Shown piece after piece: positions 32,220-45,862 of a stretch of 64,000 nucleotides of DNA (positions are counted from its first letter, which is position 1; every line of letters starts with the position of its first letter). The stretch comes from Plantago ovata (lineage: Eukaryota > Streptophyta > Magnoliopsida > Lamiales > Plantaginaceae). The translations under genes were made by a program, and so were the position numbers. The notes beneath the pieces are model-generated. The model was not told where the DNA came from, did no database searches, and saw only the letters and a program-made list of their open reading frames with translations. The stretch covers positions 29,772,692-29,836,691 of the forward strand of contig CM051458.1 of NCBI GenBank assembly GCA_028274465.1, read 5' to 3'.

Positions 32220-33417
32220 TGTCCTAGAGACAACCACATTAAAGGAAAACTGTACTACTTCACAATCGATGTAATATATAATATGTTTGCTTATTCGTGT
32301 TTATGTTTACTTATATATTATTATTACACCGGGCATACAACATGTCATATCTTTATCTGGTTGGTCTGTATCGATATCAAATATGTCCCTAGTGGATGAA
32401 TGACTGATCACATAATGTTAGGAAACTTGTAAATATTGATGAGCAATTAACCATGCTAAATTAAGGAAAGTCCAGTAACTAGTACTCTTAAGGTCCATAG
32501 GAATTTAGAATTTTAAGGACATTCTAAAAGAGGAACGTTTGCTGAAGACTTAGTGTAGGTACTAGTTAGGTGCTTTAGTTTTGCTGATGATGTACTTTGT
32601 TTTTACAAATGAACTATTGAAGCACTAGAACCGCTCAGAAACTTGAAGATTCGAAGACTGAAGACTTATGAAGAATTCTGAGAAAGGTATCTACAAAGGC
32701 ACATGTTGCTCAAAAAGCGGAAATTTCAGCAACAGCTTGCATAAGTGAAAATCTTTATGACATAGTAGGTTGTGCTTGCTGAAACTGAGACTGACTGCTT
32801 GCTGAAATACATATGTGACCTCCTTGCTGAAAGTACTTGCATTTTGGCTCCAACGTTCAGATTTGAATTCCATTCAATGAACATTAAATGCAAAAGTAAG
32901 CACGCGAAGAACATAAAGACTTCCGCACTCTGTTTTTAAAGTACTAGTAAAACTCGTTACTGAAAAGTAACCAGTATTTGCTGAGAAAGTTAAGTATCAA
33001 CAAACTCATTACTGAAAAGTAATCACCACTTGCTGAGAAAGTTTTTAAACGACGAAAGTTTGAAAAGACTATTCACCCCCCCCCCCTCCTCTAGTCTTTT
33101 CTTGTTGTTTAAAGGGACCAACACATAATTAGTGGGAACTATGTGAATTATCATTCATCCCGAATCTCACTAATCGAAGCTCATCTCGGATGTAGGGGTC
33201 AGAATGAGGCAATCGAGACTAGTATGCGTGGATGTTATACATGTTGGAGAAAGTGTGGTCGATCCCACGGCCACGGAACGGATCGTTAGACGAGTCCATG
33301 ATGCTCCCATAATTACGAATTTGGTGTATGTTTTATTTGTTATGAGTACCAATCGGTATGTGTTGGTGGTACATAGGATGTAGATCGGATGATATGGTTA
33401 TCGAATATGTTAGTATT
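32220..33417 (+). repeat. Repeat P, left copy, containing a solo copia LTR
   Basis: Starts TGTCCTAGAGACA. Without the solo LTR it matches, inverted, the DNA at about 52569-53314. Shared words include CATCTCGGATGTAGGGGTC and GATCCCACGGCCACGGAACG. No ORF. Family not recognised. Confidence 0.75.
32416..33123 (+). mobile_element. Solo copia (SIRE-type) LTR with target-site duplication
   Basis: 708 bp from TGTTAGGAAACT to GGGACCAACA, flanked by CATAA on both sides (32411-32415 and 33124-33128). It matches both ends of the 1603-bp LTR at 8943-10545 but lacks about 0.9 kb in the middle, including the TATA region. The P' copy shows the empty site, confirming insertion. Second copy at 41353-42062. 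Confidence 0.93.
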
Positions 33418-34540
33418 GTAAGAAAATACGGTCAGAGTTACACCTAGGGTACGCAGCGAAATTTCAAAAATTTTCTTAACATACAGGTTAATTGATTATG
33501 TATATGTCGTATATATTTAAACACGTCAATTAGAAGACTAACCTTACTTCCAAAGCAAGCACAACTTCCAAGTCTTCGTAATAATCCGGTGTATCTTCTC
33601 CTTCGTCGAAGTCGAAGATATCTGCAATACTCTGATTATCTTCAAGACAATAAGAGTTAGTTTCCAGCTCCTAGAACCTCAACCTTGGTATCCACGGATG
33701 AACAGCCTATCGGAAGAATGCTAGGATATTCTTTGTGTGACCAAGAAGATGGGGCGGCGATTTTCCTCCGGCAAGAAGGTGGCGCGCGCGGCTTATAGAG
33801 GAGAGGGGGAGAGCTTTTGTTTTCTCTAAGAAAGGTAGAATAATTCTCTAAGAATTTGATTGTTCAGAATACTGAAAAGCTCTCTAATGACTTACTTATA
33901 TAGTAGTCAATAGAAGCCTAAAGCATAAGCAATTAGACTTTGTAAAGGAATAAGAATCTAATTCTTATCGCAATAGGAAACCAATTTGAAGTCTAGATTC
34001 ATTCCCAATCAAATCAAAACTCAATCAGGAAAATCTAACTTATCCCTTGGACTTCTAATAGAGGAAGGAGTCGAACTCCTTCCCCTACTCAGCTCGCGGG
34101 CGCGCGTGTCCTACGGGAGACAGGTGGGTCCCGATTTTGGGACCCACTTATAGTTCTAAGGCAATTCAAACTCTAAGTAGATTTTGCCCATGTGCATATG
34201 TTAATTCTAAATTAACATATCCTCTCAAATCAAACCTCTATTATATTTCTAAAATATAATCTTTAATTGTATTTACAGAAAATACAATTAATTAGCCAAT
34301 TCAATTACTAATTCCAAATCATTAAGCCACTAAATATTATAATTAATTCCAAATCAATTATAATCAATCAATCACAATTAATTCCAAATCAATTGCGATT
34401 CCATCTTCAAGGGTATTCTGATATGCTGAATCACCACATAGTGTGACCCATAGGGCCTCATTGTATTAAGCAAGTCCTAGACTAGGCAAATGGAATTCCT
34501 AGACGGTTCCATTTGCAATATTAATACATGAGGACGTTTG
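33418..34540 (+). repeat. Repeat U, left copy
   Basis: Begins TGTAAGAAAATACGGTCAG and ends GAGGACGTTTG. It matches 51246-52364 in the same orientation. On the minus strand it holds a TATA box (CTACTATATAAGTAAG near 33890-33905) followed by a leader-like stretch. No protein recognised. It is cut from its B part by the CACTA insertion. Confidence 0.75.
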
Positions 34541-36887
34541 CTACTAGAAAACTCATTCATAATTAACAGCTCAAACTGTTAGGTTCATGGTTTACTGTTA
34601 GTTATACAAGGTAACTAACAGCACACCGTTGATTCTATCTGTCATTTGGTGGGGTGTTAGCAATGGGAGCAAAAGCAACGGATCCGTCAGTTATGGAGCA
34701 TAAGTAACAGACAAAAGCAACAGACTATTGTTAGACATATGGCCCACACACAACCAACAGGCTATCTCCGTTGCTAATAAACATGCGATACGTATATGTA
34801 TTCTTGGCTCATAATTGACGGATAGTTGTCAAACACATCTGTTATTGCCAATTATTACTCTAATATTACAGGAAAAAAAAGATTTATGTTCGTCTATAAG
34901 TGACAGTAACCTGTCAATTATAATTTGAACTGATTTTAGATAAAAAAAACTGAATCTAAATTTTGATAATAAGATTCATATATAAATATAAAAATCTAAA
35001 TTAGATGACCATAAAAATAATATTCTTATAAAAAAAGTATTGTCATCCACAATAAATTATATACATTTCAACCAATATTTATCTTGAACAATTCCACTAT
35101 CTAAAACTTAAAAGTAATTCTCTTGTACAATTTCACTCTCTAAAAGTAAAAGCTAAAAATTAATTCTCTTGGACAATTGCAATCCTTGATTCCTTGGTAT
35201 AGCATCTTTCATTCCATTCCATTGGACTCACGGAAAGAACAAAAAAAAAAAAAAAAAAAAGAATCACAAACAAAACAAAGAAAGGGATAGTTAGTTGATG
35301 TTAACAAATATAGAATATACCAAAATGTAGTTACTTAGAAGCTTGAAATAAGAAATTTTAATTACCTCAAAGGATTTGATAATGTGCTACACAAGAAAAA
35401 GTAGACAAATTGAATTAGTAATGTTTACATAATTATAGATGAAATATATACCTTCAATATAAATGTAGTATACCTTTTAATTTCTTTCACACATGGTTGA
35501 TAGTGAAAATATGAATGAATAATTGAATAAAATATGCTAGACTTGGAGAAGAATGAAGAACAGAGAATGAACAAGGATGGATGGAATGGATAAATGATGG
35601 GTGGGAGGTGCAAGCAGCTAGTACATATAAAACTTAAAATATTATATAATCAACAGATGTATGTTGGTCATGTTAAAATTTAACCGCGCATCAGCACCGA
35701 AATTTTTGAAATTTATGCAACTAACGGAAAGCTGTTGATTATGTTTCAAATTGAGCGGTTCTTGGGTGGCCAAATTTTTTGAATTTAAGCTGGTAACGGA
35801 ATGCTGTTGATTATACAAAAATTAAGGCGCCATATCCAAAGTTTCAGCAAAATAAGCGGTAGTTTGAATTGGTTGAATTTTTACATACTTGACAGAACGC
35901 TGTTGGTTATATATTGTGTATATTATAAAAAAGATAAATTATACTACTTATCTTGTGAATGAGATAAAAATATGATTCTTGGTTAAGATCATTGTGCTTC
36001 TTATCTTGCACATATTGCACATAAGTTATTCTTTAATTTTGTTGTATATATAGTCCTTATACCATCTCTTCTTATTCAGTACTCTCCTACATATTTTATG
36101 TATTATCCCTACAATCAAACAACTTGAAGTTTTCCATATTTTAAATACATAATTACGTCCCAAAAGAAAAAAAAAACCAAAAAATCTTGATTACGAGTTT
36201 GAATATCCAAGGACACGCTCTCTCGATATTAAGGTATCTCATAAATACGTGATTTTTGTATGTACATTTAAATTACATGATTTTCGTATGTACATTTAAT
36301 TTTGTAGTACAAATGTTTATGATTTTATATATTTTATTTCATAATCATGTTCATACAAATCGATTATGGTTGTCTAAGCTGCATATTTATACCCTTGGGA
36401 TCAGTGGTGATCTAACAAAAGAATATCATTACAAAAAATATAGGTTATCTTGGTCATTTAATTAAATATAGTAAGCATATCTTTGATAGTACTCATCATT
36501 TAATTGTATATCTTAATTTTCTGATGGAAGTTTAATTAATAATAAATTTATAATACACCTGATATATATATCAAATAATAAATTGTGTAGATGGAATTGA
36601 TATTATTTTATTTTATAAATAAATAATATTAACAAATCATTTAAGAACTTTTAAATTCTGAAATGCTAAAGAAAATTTTAAAGTTTAGATTTAAATAAGT
36701 GTAGTAAAATAGTTTTTGTTTCAATAATTAAAGAAGTTATCGAATTAGATTAGTTGCTCAAGGTTGGATATATTTTTTAATGTTTTTTTTGTGTAACTTT
36801 AATAATTTAATTAGAAATTTTATGTTTATTTATCTTGGTAATTATATTTCATAAAAGTATAATATTTTAATTTGGACAGGATATAAC
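34541..36887 (+). other. Left half of the CACTA element: subterminal repeats and non-coding DNA
   Basis: AT-rich DNA without credible ORFs. It contains subterminal repeats, a poly-A run near 35243, and more CTGTTGATTA-type words near 35650-35915. It probably holds the promoter of the transposase gene and an upstream intron: TTTAATTTGGACAG ends just before ATG 36888. Confidence 0.6.
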
Positions 36888-37358
36888 ATGAATAACTTTC
36901 GAGAGTGGATGTATAACAAGTGGGGTGTAAACGGCATAAGGCCAGAGTTCTTCGCTGGAGTGAGACCTTTTGTGATTGGGCATTTACTACACAAAATATG
37001 GTTGAGATTTCCGTGTCCATGCACCGAATGCACATGCGGATGGCCTTATCTCGACAGAGCAACGGTCACCATGCACTTATACCAGTACGGTTTCCAACCT
37101 GGATACCATATCTGGAACCATCATGGTGAAAGTTACGGCGGTCAACAAGGAGTTCACTATGACATAGGAGGGGCGGGGCCATCATCTGCACCCACGGATC
37201 AATACGGGGATGAGTTTCAATCTGACCTGGATTTTGTAAATGATTGGTTTCCACATCTCCATCACAATGATGACACACATGAACCTGGAATGCCAAATCC
37301 GGAAGCAAAAAAGTTATACGAGTTAATACACGCTGCAGATCAACCTTTACTAGTGTAA
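36888..37358 (+). pseudogene. CACTA transposase N-terminal fragment, left copy
   Basis: Opens MNNFREWMYNKWGVNGIRPE, the start of the transposase-associated domain of En/Spm TNP2 proteins. Its Cys block CPCTEC and YQYGFQPGYHIWNHHGE follow, then a linker ending NPEAKKLYELIHAADQP, which normally precedes the catalytic part. The frame is open over 156 residues, but residues about 26-42 are out of frame through two compensating indels, compared with the right copy. The catalytic domain is absent. Confidence 0.7.
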
Positions 37359-37536
37359 TCTTGATATTTGGGTGACCACCCTTACTAATTGTTGATTTAG
37401 AATCCTGTTGTAGTTAGTTACATGTGTATGGGTTTTATTTTACCGTAGTCTGATGTATCATTGAATTAAGCTTGTATGAAATTTGCTTTGAAGCTAAGAT
37501 TCGTGAATAAAATTGGATTTAATTATGTAAATGCAG

Positions 37537-38014
37537 TATGGTTACACTAGTGCTGTTAAAGAAACTGCAACTGGGAGTAGTTCTGAAACTGTCCCATTTG
37601 TCCCTGCATTATGGGTTGAGCATGCTGAAGGAGTTAATCATGGAAGGGTGAGAGGCGTGTCTAGTACGGTTATTCTTTATGAAGCAGGATATACCTCGAA
37701 CCGAGGACATGTTCCACCTGTTCATTCAACAGCGTCATCCTTTGATAGAGAAAGAAAGGACATGGAGAGGATTTTAATAACTTTAAGTCTGAAGTGAAGT
37801 CCAAAATGAACAAGCAATTAAGGCCATGAAAGACTTTTTCATTAATGTCTTGGAGAAAACAGGTAACTCTGAAGTGGCGAAACAAGCTGATGCAACTTTT
37901 GTGTTTGATGATGATGAGGATAATGATGATGATGCTGGTGGTGGTAAAGATCTTGACGACGAGACCAACGATGAGGAGACTGATGGTCGTTCTTCTGGCC
38001 CTTCGACTACTTGA
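37537..38014 (+). pseudogene. CACTA second exon, left copy, frameshifted
   Basis: Same sequence as the intact exon at 46512-46991 but with single-base losses near 37768 and 37822 that break the frame. These lie toward the contig end and are probably assembly errors. Confidence 0.7.
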
Positions 38015-39433
38015 TCATACTCTTATCTGATTGCTATGTATGTATTGGTAAGGACTTGTTATGTTTTAGTATTTGGGCGGTGTATTCGTACATCACACTG
38101 TTATTTGTACATCGTATTTGATCATACTCCCTTCGAGGACTTGATCATACACCGACTGACTCCTTGTATGTGAATTGTTTATGCAGGGAACGCAGTAAGA
38201 CAATATGAAGCACATACAGATAGTTGAATGTATCAAGCACCTTTTGTAGAAACTCGAGAGTTGGAGACTCTCTTTTGTGTGCAGAGAAATAATGTAGTGG
38301 TAGATGTTCTATTAAAAATCAGTTCTTCTGTCTGTGTAAGTTATCTGGACTCCCTTGATGTTTTAGAACATGCTAACTTAGGGGAAATAGTTTTTGAATC
38401 TTGGCCATTTTGGTTGGATAGTTTGTTACGACCAAGATTAGCTTCATACTTCCTACCTTTCAGTTCAATCGGCGGAGGAAGCATATATTTCTATATGTAT
38501 GTAACTACTTATTATTGTACTAGCAATAAAATGCGATACTTTTTCCAAAAAAAATAAATAAATTGGATGTTGACTTTTTCACTGTTTCGAAGTATTATTA
38601 TTTGTTGTTATTGTTGTCATTGATTGTCTCTAATTGTGCTTTGAAGTTTTATAATATTAAATTACACATTAAATATATTAAAAAAAATTAAAAGTTCTGT
38701 TTCCGATTTTTTATAGTTTAGCGTTTCACGTACCCGTATTGTTTCCCTTTCCGTTTCCGTGCTTCTAGTTGCAAACGATTATAAACAAAAACATTGAAAG
38801 CGTAAGGTAACACAGGTTCTTATTAACACCCCACGAATTCTTCGTATAAGTAGATTTTGATAAAACTCAACACATTTAAAAAGTTTGAAATATTGCAAAT
38901 CACACCTTAGTGCATTCCTTCCCCATTTTAGGGGTATAGAATATGTGAAAAAAAATAAAATAGAAAAAAAAATCCTTTCCCACCTTATAATCTGATATCA
39001 TGATTTTGTCACGCGCGAGAGAAATTCCTTCAAACTTAAATTCAATGTGTGTTTAATAAATTTCAAATTTACGAGATATTATTTAAAATAATTATTATTT
39101 ATTATTATATAATAAAAATGAGATGTTTGACATTTTAGAGGGATTTTCATTGTAAAATTACTCGTAAATTTACATAACCCCTCCGTTCCTGAGAGAGTGT
39201 CTGTTTTGCCATTTTGGGCGTTTCGTTAGAAGGTCTGTTTCCTTTTTTGGAAAATAATACTATCCATCACATATTATAAAATATCATCCTAATTATGGGT
39301 CCAAAGTCATAATCAAGTTAATTAAAATTAGCTCTAATTAGCCTGTGAAAAAAGTAATGCTCCCGCAAAAATAAATGTATACGTACTACTAGTAGTCTAC
39401 CTTATGTTTTTACCCACCAAATGCCTTAAAAAT
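38015..39433 (+). other. CACTA 3' non-coding DNA up to the gap
   Basis: Corresponds to 46992-48437. It holds an AATAAAATG poly-A signal-like word near 38525 and the left end of the mariner-like element (from about 39178), whose terminal word is degraded here by indels. An apparent ORF at 38228-38557 is not conserved in the other copy. Confidence 0.6.
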
Positions 39434-39533
39434 NNNNNNNNNNNNNNNNNNNNNNNNNNNNNNNNNNNNNNNNNNNNNNNNNNNNNNNNNNNNNNNNNNN
39501 NNNNNNNNNNNNNNNNNNNNNNNNNNNNNNNNN
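39434..39533. other. Assembly gap of 100 N
   Basis: Exactly 100 N, the conventional length for a gap of unknown size. The same 8.9-kb sequence lies on both sides. Confidence 0.99.
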
Positions 39534-40805
39534 CGACCACCAGCTCTATCAGTGTGCCCGAAACCCTGGCAACGACAGTCATCATCTCGGGCGAAGCATT
39601 GTGTGCGGCGCCCTCCTCGACGTTAAGGTCATACTCGTTCCTAGGGTCCCCCATCCCCGGGTGACCAACCGATCCTTAAGGCGGCGTACTCGCGCCTCTT
39701 CTTCCTCCTCGGGCACCTCGACCAAGGGCAGTTCATCGTCGATAAAGCTGACGGACAACCTGAGCTATTGTGGTCGCGTACCCACGCCCCTCGGACATGT
39801 TCTCGCTATCGCTCCTCTCGGCATCCTAAACAAAGGAAGAGTAAAAGCATGAATCAACGTTGGTTTTTAATGTCCCAGAGGTCCGTTTAGGTATACTTAG
39901 GTCCACGTCTCACAATTGAGATGCGCGACGACAAAAAAGCGGAATATTTCAAAGCATAAGGCGAAAAACAGGAAGCTGTCTGAATATCACATAGAGAGGA
40001 AAGGGGGCCGACGAGGATATAAAGGGGAGCGACTACGAAAGAAGCATTTTGGAGCAAGCACAGATGATGAAACATAGCGACAACACATAAAGAGCGGAAA
40101 TAAAAAGAAGGAGGTAGTCGAACTTACTTGATTCAACGAAGTAAGCCCGACTTGCTCGACTACGGCTGCTCCTCGTTCCTTGCAAATGCTACTCGGCCTT
40201 GTTAATTCCTCTGAGAGAATTTTTGTAGAAATGTTGCAAATGAATCTAAGTGCTCCTATTTATAAAAGGGTAGTACGGAAATGCAAACCGTCGCATGCGT
40301 GTAGAGTAATCGTGGCCGCATGCGCGAAGAGGTGGACGCTCTAGATTGATCCACGTCATGAAAGACGGTTTTAACCTTAGAGCATCGCGAATTAGGGAAT
40401 AACCGTCCGGGGCGCGCACGAGTTAGGAGTCGCCCTACCAGGCGGGCTCCTCGACGAAGAAAAAAAATAACTTGGGAACTTTGGAATGTCTCCGGACTTC
40501 AACTCCTTGGACAACAAGGATACTCCTCGGCCCTATGAAGTTGCGTGAACTTACCCAGATCAGATCTCTCTCATACAAATACCGTTTTTTCATGGTCCGA
40601 GCACCATCTACTCGGACCATAAAAAATAGGGGGGAGGGAGAGATAGGAGGAGGGAAAGGACATGAAAACCATAACGGTCACAAGGAAAAAGTTTTTTTTC
40701 CAACTATACATCGGACCACACTTCAAAATTGAAGGGAAGCCCGACTTGAACTTAATAGTTCCACAACTATCTTCTACTAAGATACTTGGAAACTAGGGGG
40801 GCATA

Positions 40806-41156
40806 TGTTGGTGTCAGAATATGTCCAACCCCAAAGGACGCCTGAGAGCGTACTAGGGCGACATGGGCTGACCATGATAGAAGGGTCCTCCTACCCATCA
40901 CCATGGTCCGACCAGATAAGAGACTAGGCAAAATAGCCTAAGTCCTTATGTTCGACCTCGAAGTACAACTGCCCTACTAGCCATTGAGTTGCCCTACTAG
41001 CATGGTGACGCCCTACTAGCAGGACAATGCCCTAGTAGCCACCAGCTAGGAGAAAGGCAAGGTAGGCAAAGAGCTCCTCGGACTTCATCATAACCTCCGG
41101 CTACATAGGGTCGCCCTAGTAGCACGTTGAGAGGAACAAGTCTGTGTTAGTAATAG
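40806..41156 (+). repeat. Tat-like truncated LTR, right copy
   Basis: Duplicate of 31869-32219. The antisense ORF region before it (39534-40805) is broken by indels but keeps the TATA and splice-like signals. Confidence 0.6.
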
Positions 41157-41352
41157 TGTCCTAGAGACAACCACATTAAAGGAAAACTGTACTACTTCAC
41201 AATCGATGTAATATATAATATGTTTGCTTATTCGTGTTTATGTTTACTTATATATTATTATTACACCGGGCATACAACATGTCATATCTTTATCTGGTTG
41301 GTCTGTATCGATATCAAATATGTCCCTAGTGGATGAATGACTGATCACATAA

Positions 41353-42062
41353 TGTTAGGAAACTTGTAAATATTGATGAGCAATTAACCATGCTAAATTA
41401 AGGAAAGTCCAGTAACTAGTACTCTTAAGGTCCATAGGAATTTAGAATTTTAAGGACATTCTAAAAGAGGAACGTTTGCTGAAGACTTAGTGTAGGTACT
41501 AGTTAGGTGCTTTAGTTTTGCTGATGATGTACTTTGTTTTTACAAATGAACTATTGAAGCACTAGAACCGCTCAGAAACTTGAAGATTCGAAGACTGAAG
41601 ACTTATGAAGAATTCTGAGAAAGGTATCTACAAAGGCACATGTTGCTCAAAAAGCGGAAATTTCAGCAACAGCTTGCATAAGTGAAAATCTTTATGACAT
41701 AGTAGGTTGTGCTTGCTGAAACTGAGACTGACTGCTTGCTGAAATACATATGTGACCTCCTTGCTGAAAGTACTTGCATTTTGGCTCCAACGTTCAGATT
41801 TGAATTCCATTCAAATGAACATTAAATGCAAAAGTAAGCACGCGAAGAACATAAAGACTTCCGCACTCTGTTTTTAAAAGTACTAGTAAAACTCGTTACT
41901 GAAAAGTAACCAGTATTTGCTGAGAAAGTTAAGTATCAACAAACTCATTACTGAAAAGTAATCACCACTTGCTGAGAAAGTTTTTAAACGACGAAAGTTT
42001 GAAAAGACTATTCACCCCCCCCCCCTCCTCTAGTCTTTTCTTGTTGTTTAAAGGGACCAACA
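41353..42062 (+). mobile_element. Solo copia LTR, right copy
   Basis: Duplicate of 32416-33123 with the same CATAA flanks (41348-41352 and 42063-42067); 710 bp because of two single-base insertions. The same insertion event assembled twice. Confidence 0.93.
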
Positions 42063-42355
42063 CATAATTAGTGGGAACTATGTGAATTATCATTCATCCC
42101 GAATCTCACTAATCGAAGCTCATCTCGGATGTAGGGGTCAGAATGAGGCAATCGAGACTAGTATGCGTGGATGTTATACATGTTGGAGAAAGTGTGGTCG
42201 ATCCCACGGCCACGGAACGGATCGTTAGACGAGTCCATGATGCTCCCATAATTACGAATTTGGTGTATGTTTTATTTGTTATGAGTACCAATCGGTATGT
42301 GTTGGTGGTACATAGGATGTAGATCGGATGATATGGTTATCGAATATGTTAGTAT

Positions 42356-43481
42356 TGTAAGAAAATACGGTCAGAGTTACACCTAGGGTACGCAGCGAAA
42401 TTTCAAAAATTTTCTTAACATACAGGTTAATTGATTATGTATATGTCGTATATATTTAAACACGTCAATTAGAAGACTAACCTTACTTCCAAAGCAAGCA
42501 CAACTTCCAAGTCTTCGTAATAATCCGGTGTATCTTCTCCTTCGTCGAAGTCGAAGATATCTGCAATACTCTGATTATCTTCAAGACAATAAGAGTTAGT
42601 TTCCAGCTCCTAGAACCTCAACCTTGGTATCCACGGATGAACAGCCTATCGGAAGAATGCTAGGATATTCTTTGTGTGACCAAGAAGATGGGGCGGCGAT
42701 TTTCCTCCGGCAAGAAGGTGGCGCGCGCGGCTTATAGAGGAGAGGGGGAGAGCTTTTGTTTTCTCTAAGAAAGGTAGAATAATTCTCTAAGAATTTGATT
42801 GTTCAGAATACTGAAAAAGCTCTCTAATGACTTACTTATATAGTAGTCAATAGAAGCCTAAAGCATAAGCAATTAGACTTTGTAAAGGAATAAGAATCTA
42901 ATTCTTATCGCAATAGGAAACCAATTTGAAGTCTAGATTCATTCCCAATCAAATCAAAACTCAATCAGGAAAATCTAACTTATCCCTTGGACTTCTAATA
43001 GAGGAAGGAGTCGAACTCCTTCCCCTACTCAGCTCGCGGGCGCGCGTGTCCTACGGGAGACAGGTGGGTCCCGATTTTGGGACCCACTTATAGTTCTAAG
43101 GCAATTCAAACTCTAAGTAGATTTTGCCCATGTGCATATGTTAATTCTAAATTAACATATCCTCTCAAATCAAACCTCTATTATATTTCTAAAATATAAT
43201 CTTTAATTGTATTTACAGAAAATACAATTAATTAGCCAATTCAATTACTAATTCCAAATCATTAAGCCACTAAATATTATAATTAATTCCAAATCAATTA
43301 TAATCAATCAATCACAATTAATTCCAAATCAATTGCGATTCCATCTTCAAGGGTATTCTGATATGCTGAATCACCACATAGTGTGACCCATAGGGCCTCA
43401 TTGTATTAAGCAAGTCCTAGACTAGGCAAAATGGAATTCCTAGACGGTTCCATTTGCAATATTAATACATGAGGACGTTTG
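42356..43481 (+). repeat. Repeat U, right contig copy
   Basis: Duplicate of 33418-34540, followed by the CACTA left end. Confidence 0.75.
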
Positions 43482-45862
43482 CTACTAGAAAACTCATTCA
43501 TAATTAACAGCTCAAAACTGTTAGGTTCATGGTTTTACTGTTAGTTATACAAGGTAACTAACAGCACACCGTTGATTCTATCTGTCATTTGGTGGGGTGT
43601 TAGCAATGGGAGCAAAAGCAACGGATCCGTCAGTTATGGAGCATAAGTAACAGACAAAAGCAACAGACTATTGTTAGACATATGGCCCACACACAACCAA
43701 CAGGCTATCTCCGTTGCTAATAAACATGCGATACGTATATGTATTCTTGGCTCATAATTGACGGATAGTTGTCAAACACATCTGTTATTGCCAATTATTA
43801 CTCTAATATTACAGGAAAAAAAAGATTTATGTTCGTCTATAAGTGACAGTAACCTGTCAATTATAATTTGAACTGATTTTAGATAAAAAAAACTGAATCT
43901 AAATTTTGATAATTAAGATTCATATATAAATATAAAAAATCTAAATTAGATGACCATAAAAATAATATTCTTATAAAAAAAGTATTGTCATCCACAATAA
44001 ATTATATACATTTCAACCAATATTTATCTTGAACAATTCCACTATCTAAAACTTAAAAAGTAATTCTCTTGTACAATTTCACTCTCTAAAAGTAAAAGCT
44101 AAAAATTAATTCTCTTGGACAATTGCAATCCTTGATTCCTTGGTATAGCATCTTTCATTCCATTCCATTGGACTCACGGAAAGAACAAAAAAAAAAAAAA
44201 AAAAAAGAATCACAAACAAAACAAAGAAAGGGATAGTTAGTTGATGTTAACAAATATAGAATATACCAAAATGTAGTTACTTAGAAGCTTGAAATAAGAA
44301 ATTTTAATTACCTCAAAGGATTTGATAATGTGCCTACACAAGAAAAAGTAGACAAATTGAATTAGTAATGTTTACATAATTATAGATGAAATATATACCT
44401 TCAATATAAATGTAGTATACCTTTTAATTTCTTTCACACATGGTTGATAGTGAAAATATGAATGAATAATTGAATAAAATATGCTAGACTTGGAGAAGAA
44501 TGAAGAACAGAGAATGAACAAGGATGGATGGAATGGATAAATGATGGGTGGGAGGTGCAAGCAGCTAGTACATATAAAACTTAAAATATTATATAATCAA
44601 CAGATGTATGTTGGTCATGTTAAAATTTAACCGCGCATCAGCACCGAAATTTTTTGAAATTTATGCAACTAACGGAAAGCTGTTGATTATGTTTCAAATT
44701 GAGCGGTTCTTGGGTGGCCAAATTTTTTGAATTTTAAGCTGGTAACGGAATGCTGTTGATTATACAAAAATTAAGGCGCCATATCCAAAGTTTCAGCAAA
44801 ATAAGCGGTAGTTTGAATTGGTTGAATTTTTACATACTTGACAGAACGCTGTTGGTTATATATTTGTGTATATTATAAAAAAGATAAACATTATACTAAT
44901 ACTTATCTTGTGAATGAGATAAAAATATGATTCTTGGTTAAGAATCATTGTGCTTCTTATCTTGCACATATTGCACATAAGTTATTCTTTAATTTTGTTG
45001 TATATATAGTCCTTATACCATCTCTTCTTATTCAGTACTTTCTCCTACATATTTTATGTTATTATCCCTACAATCAAACAACTTGAAGTTTTCCATATTT
45101 TAAATACATAATTACGTCCCAAAAGAAAAAAAAAACCAAAAAAATCTTGATTACGAGTTTGAATATCCAAGGACACGCTCTCTCGATATTAAGGTATTCT
45201 CATAAATTACGTGATTTTTGTATGTACATTTAAATTACATGATTTTCGTATGTACATTTAAATTTTGTAGTACAAATGTTTATGATTTTATATATTTTAT
45301 TTCATAATCATGTTCATACAAATCGATTATGGTTGTCTAAGCTGCATATTTATACCCTTGGGATCAGTGGTGATCCTAACAAAAGAATATCATTACAAAA
45401 AATATAGGTTATCTTGGTCATTTAATTAAATATAGTAAGCATATCTTTGATAGTACTCATCATTTAATTGTATATCTTAATTTTCTGATGGAAGTTTAAT
45501 TAATAATAAATTTATAATACACCTGATATATATATCAAATAATAAATTGTGTAGATGGAATTGATATTATTTTATTTTATAAATAAATAATATTAACAAA
45601 TCATTTAAGAACTTTTAAATTCTGAAATGCTAAAGAAAATTTTAAAGTTTAGATTTAAATGTAAGTGTAGTAAAATAGTATTTTTGTTTCAATAATTAAA
45701 AGAAGTTATCGAATTAGATTAGTTGCTCAAGGTTGGATATATTTTTTTAATGTTTTTTTTGTGTAACTTTTAATAATTTTAATTAGAAATTTTATGTTTA
45801 TTTATCTGGTAATTATTATATTTCATAAAAGTATAATATTTTAATTTGGACAGGATATTAAC

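Larger units (their letters stand above)
30588..39433 (+). repeat. Left copy of an 8.9-kb direct duplication next to the N gap
   Basis: Collinear with 39534-48437 over its whole length and nearly identical. Differences are mostly single-base indels, concentrated toward the gap-side end of each copy. It ends exactly at the N run. Best read as one locus assembled twice. Confidence 0.93.
34541..39433 (+). mobile_element. CACTA (En/Spm) transposon, left contig copy (cut by N gap)
   Basis: Left end CTACTAGAAAACTC. Subterminal repeats with (G)TAACTAACAG and its complement CTGTTAGTTA fill the first 400 bases and recur inverted near the right end at 51038. It carries transposase-related fragments at 36888-38014. 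Compare the complete copy at 43482-51038. Confidence 0.75.

Noticed and set aside
35243-35262. Poly-A tail of a non-LTR retrotransposon
   Set aside because: No LINE or SINE body precedes it and no target duplication is seen; it is an A run inside the CACTA element.
38228-38557. 109-codon ORF after the CACTA exon
   Set aside because: Not open in the second copy at 47200-47530 and ends in the poly-A signal region; it is 3' untranslated DNA.
39397-39664. ORFs spanning the N gap
   Set aside because: They consist largely of undefined residues and join unrelated sequence.
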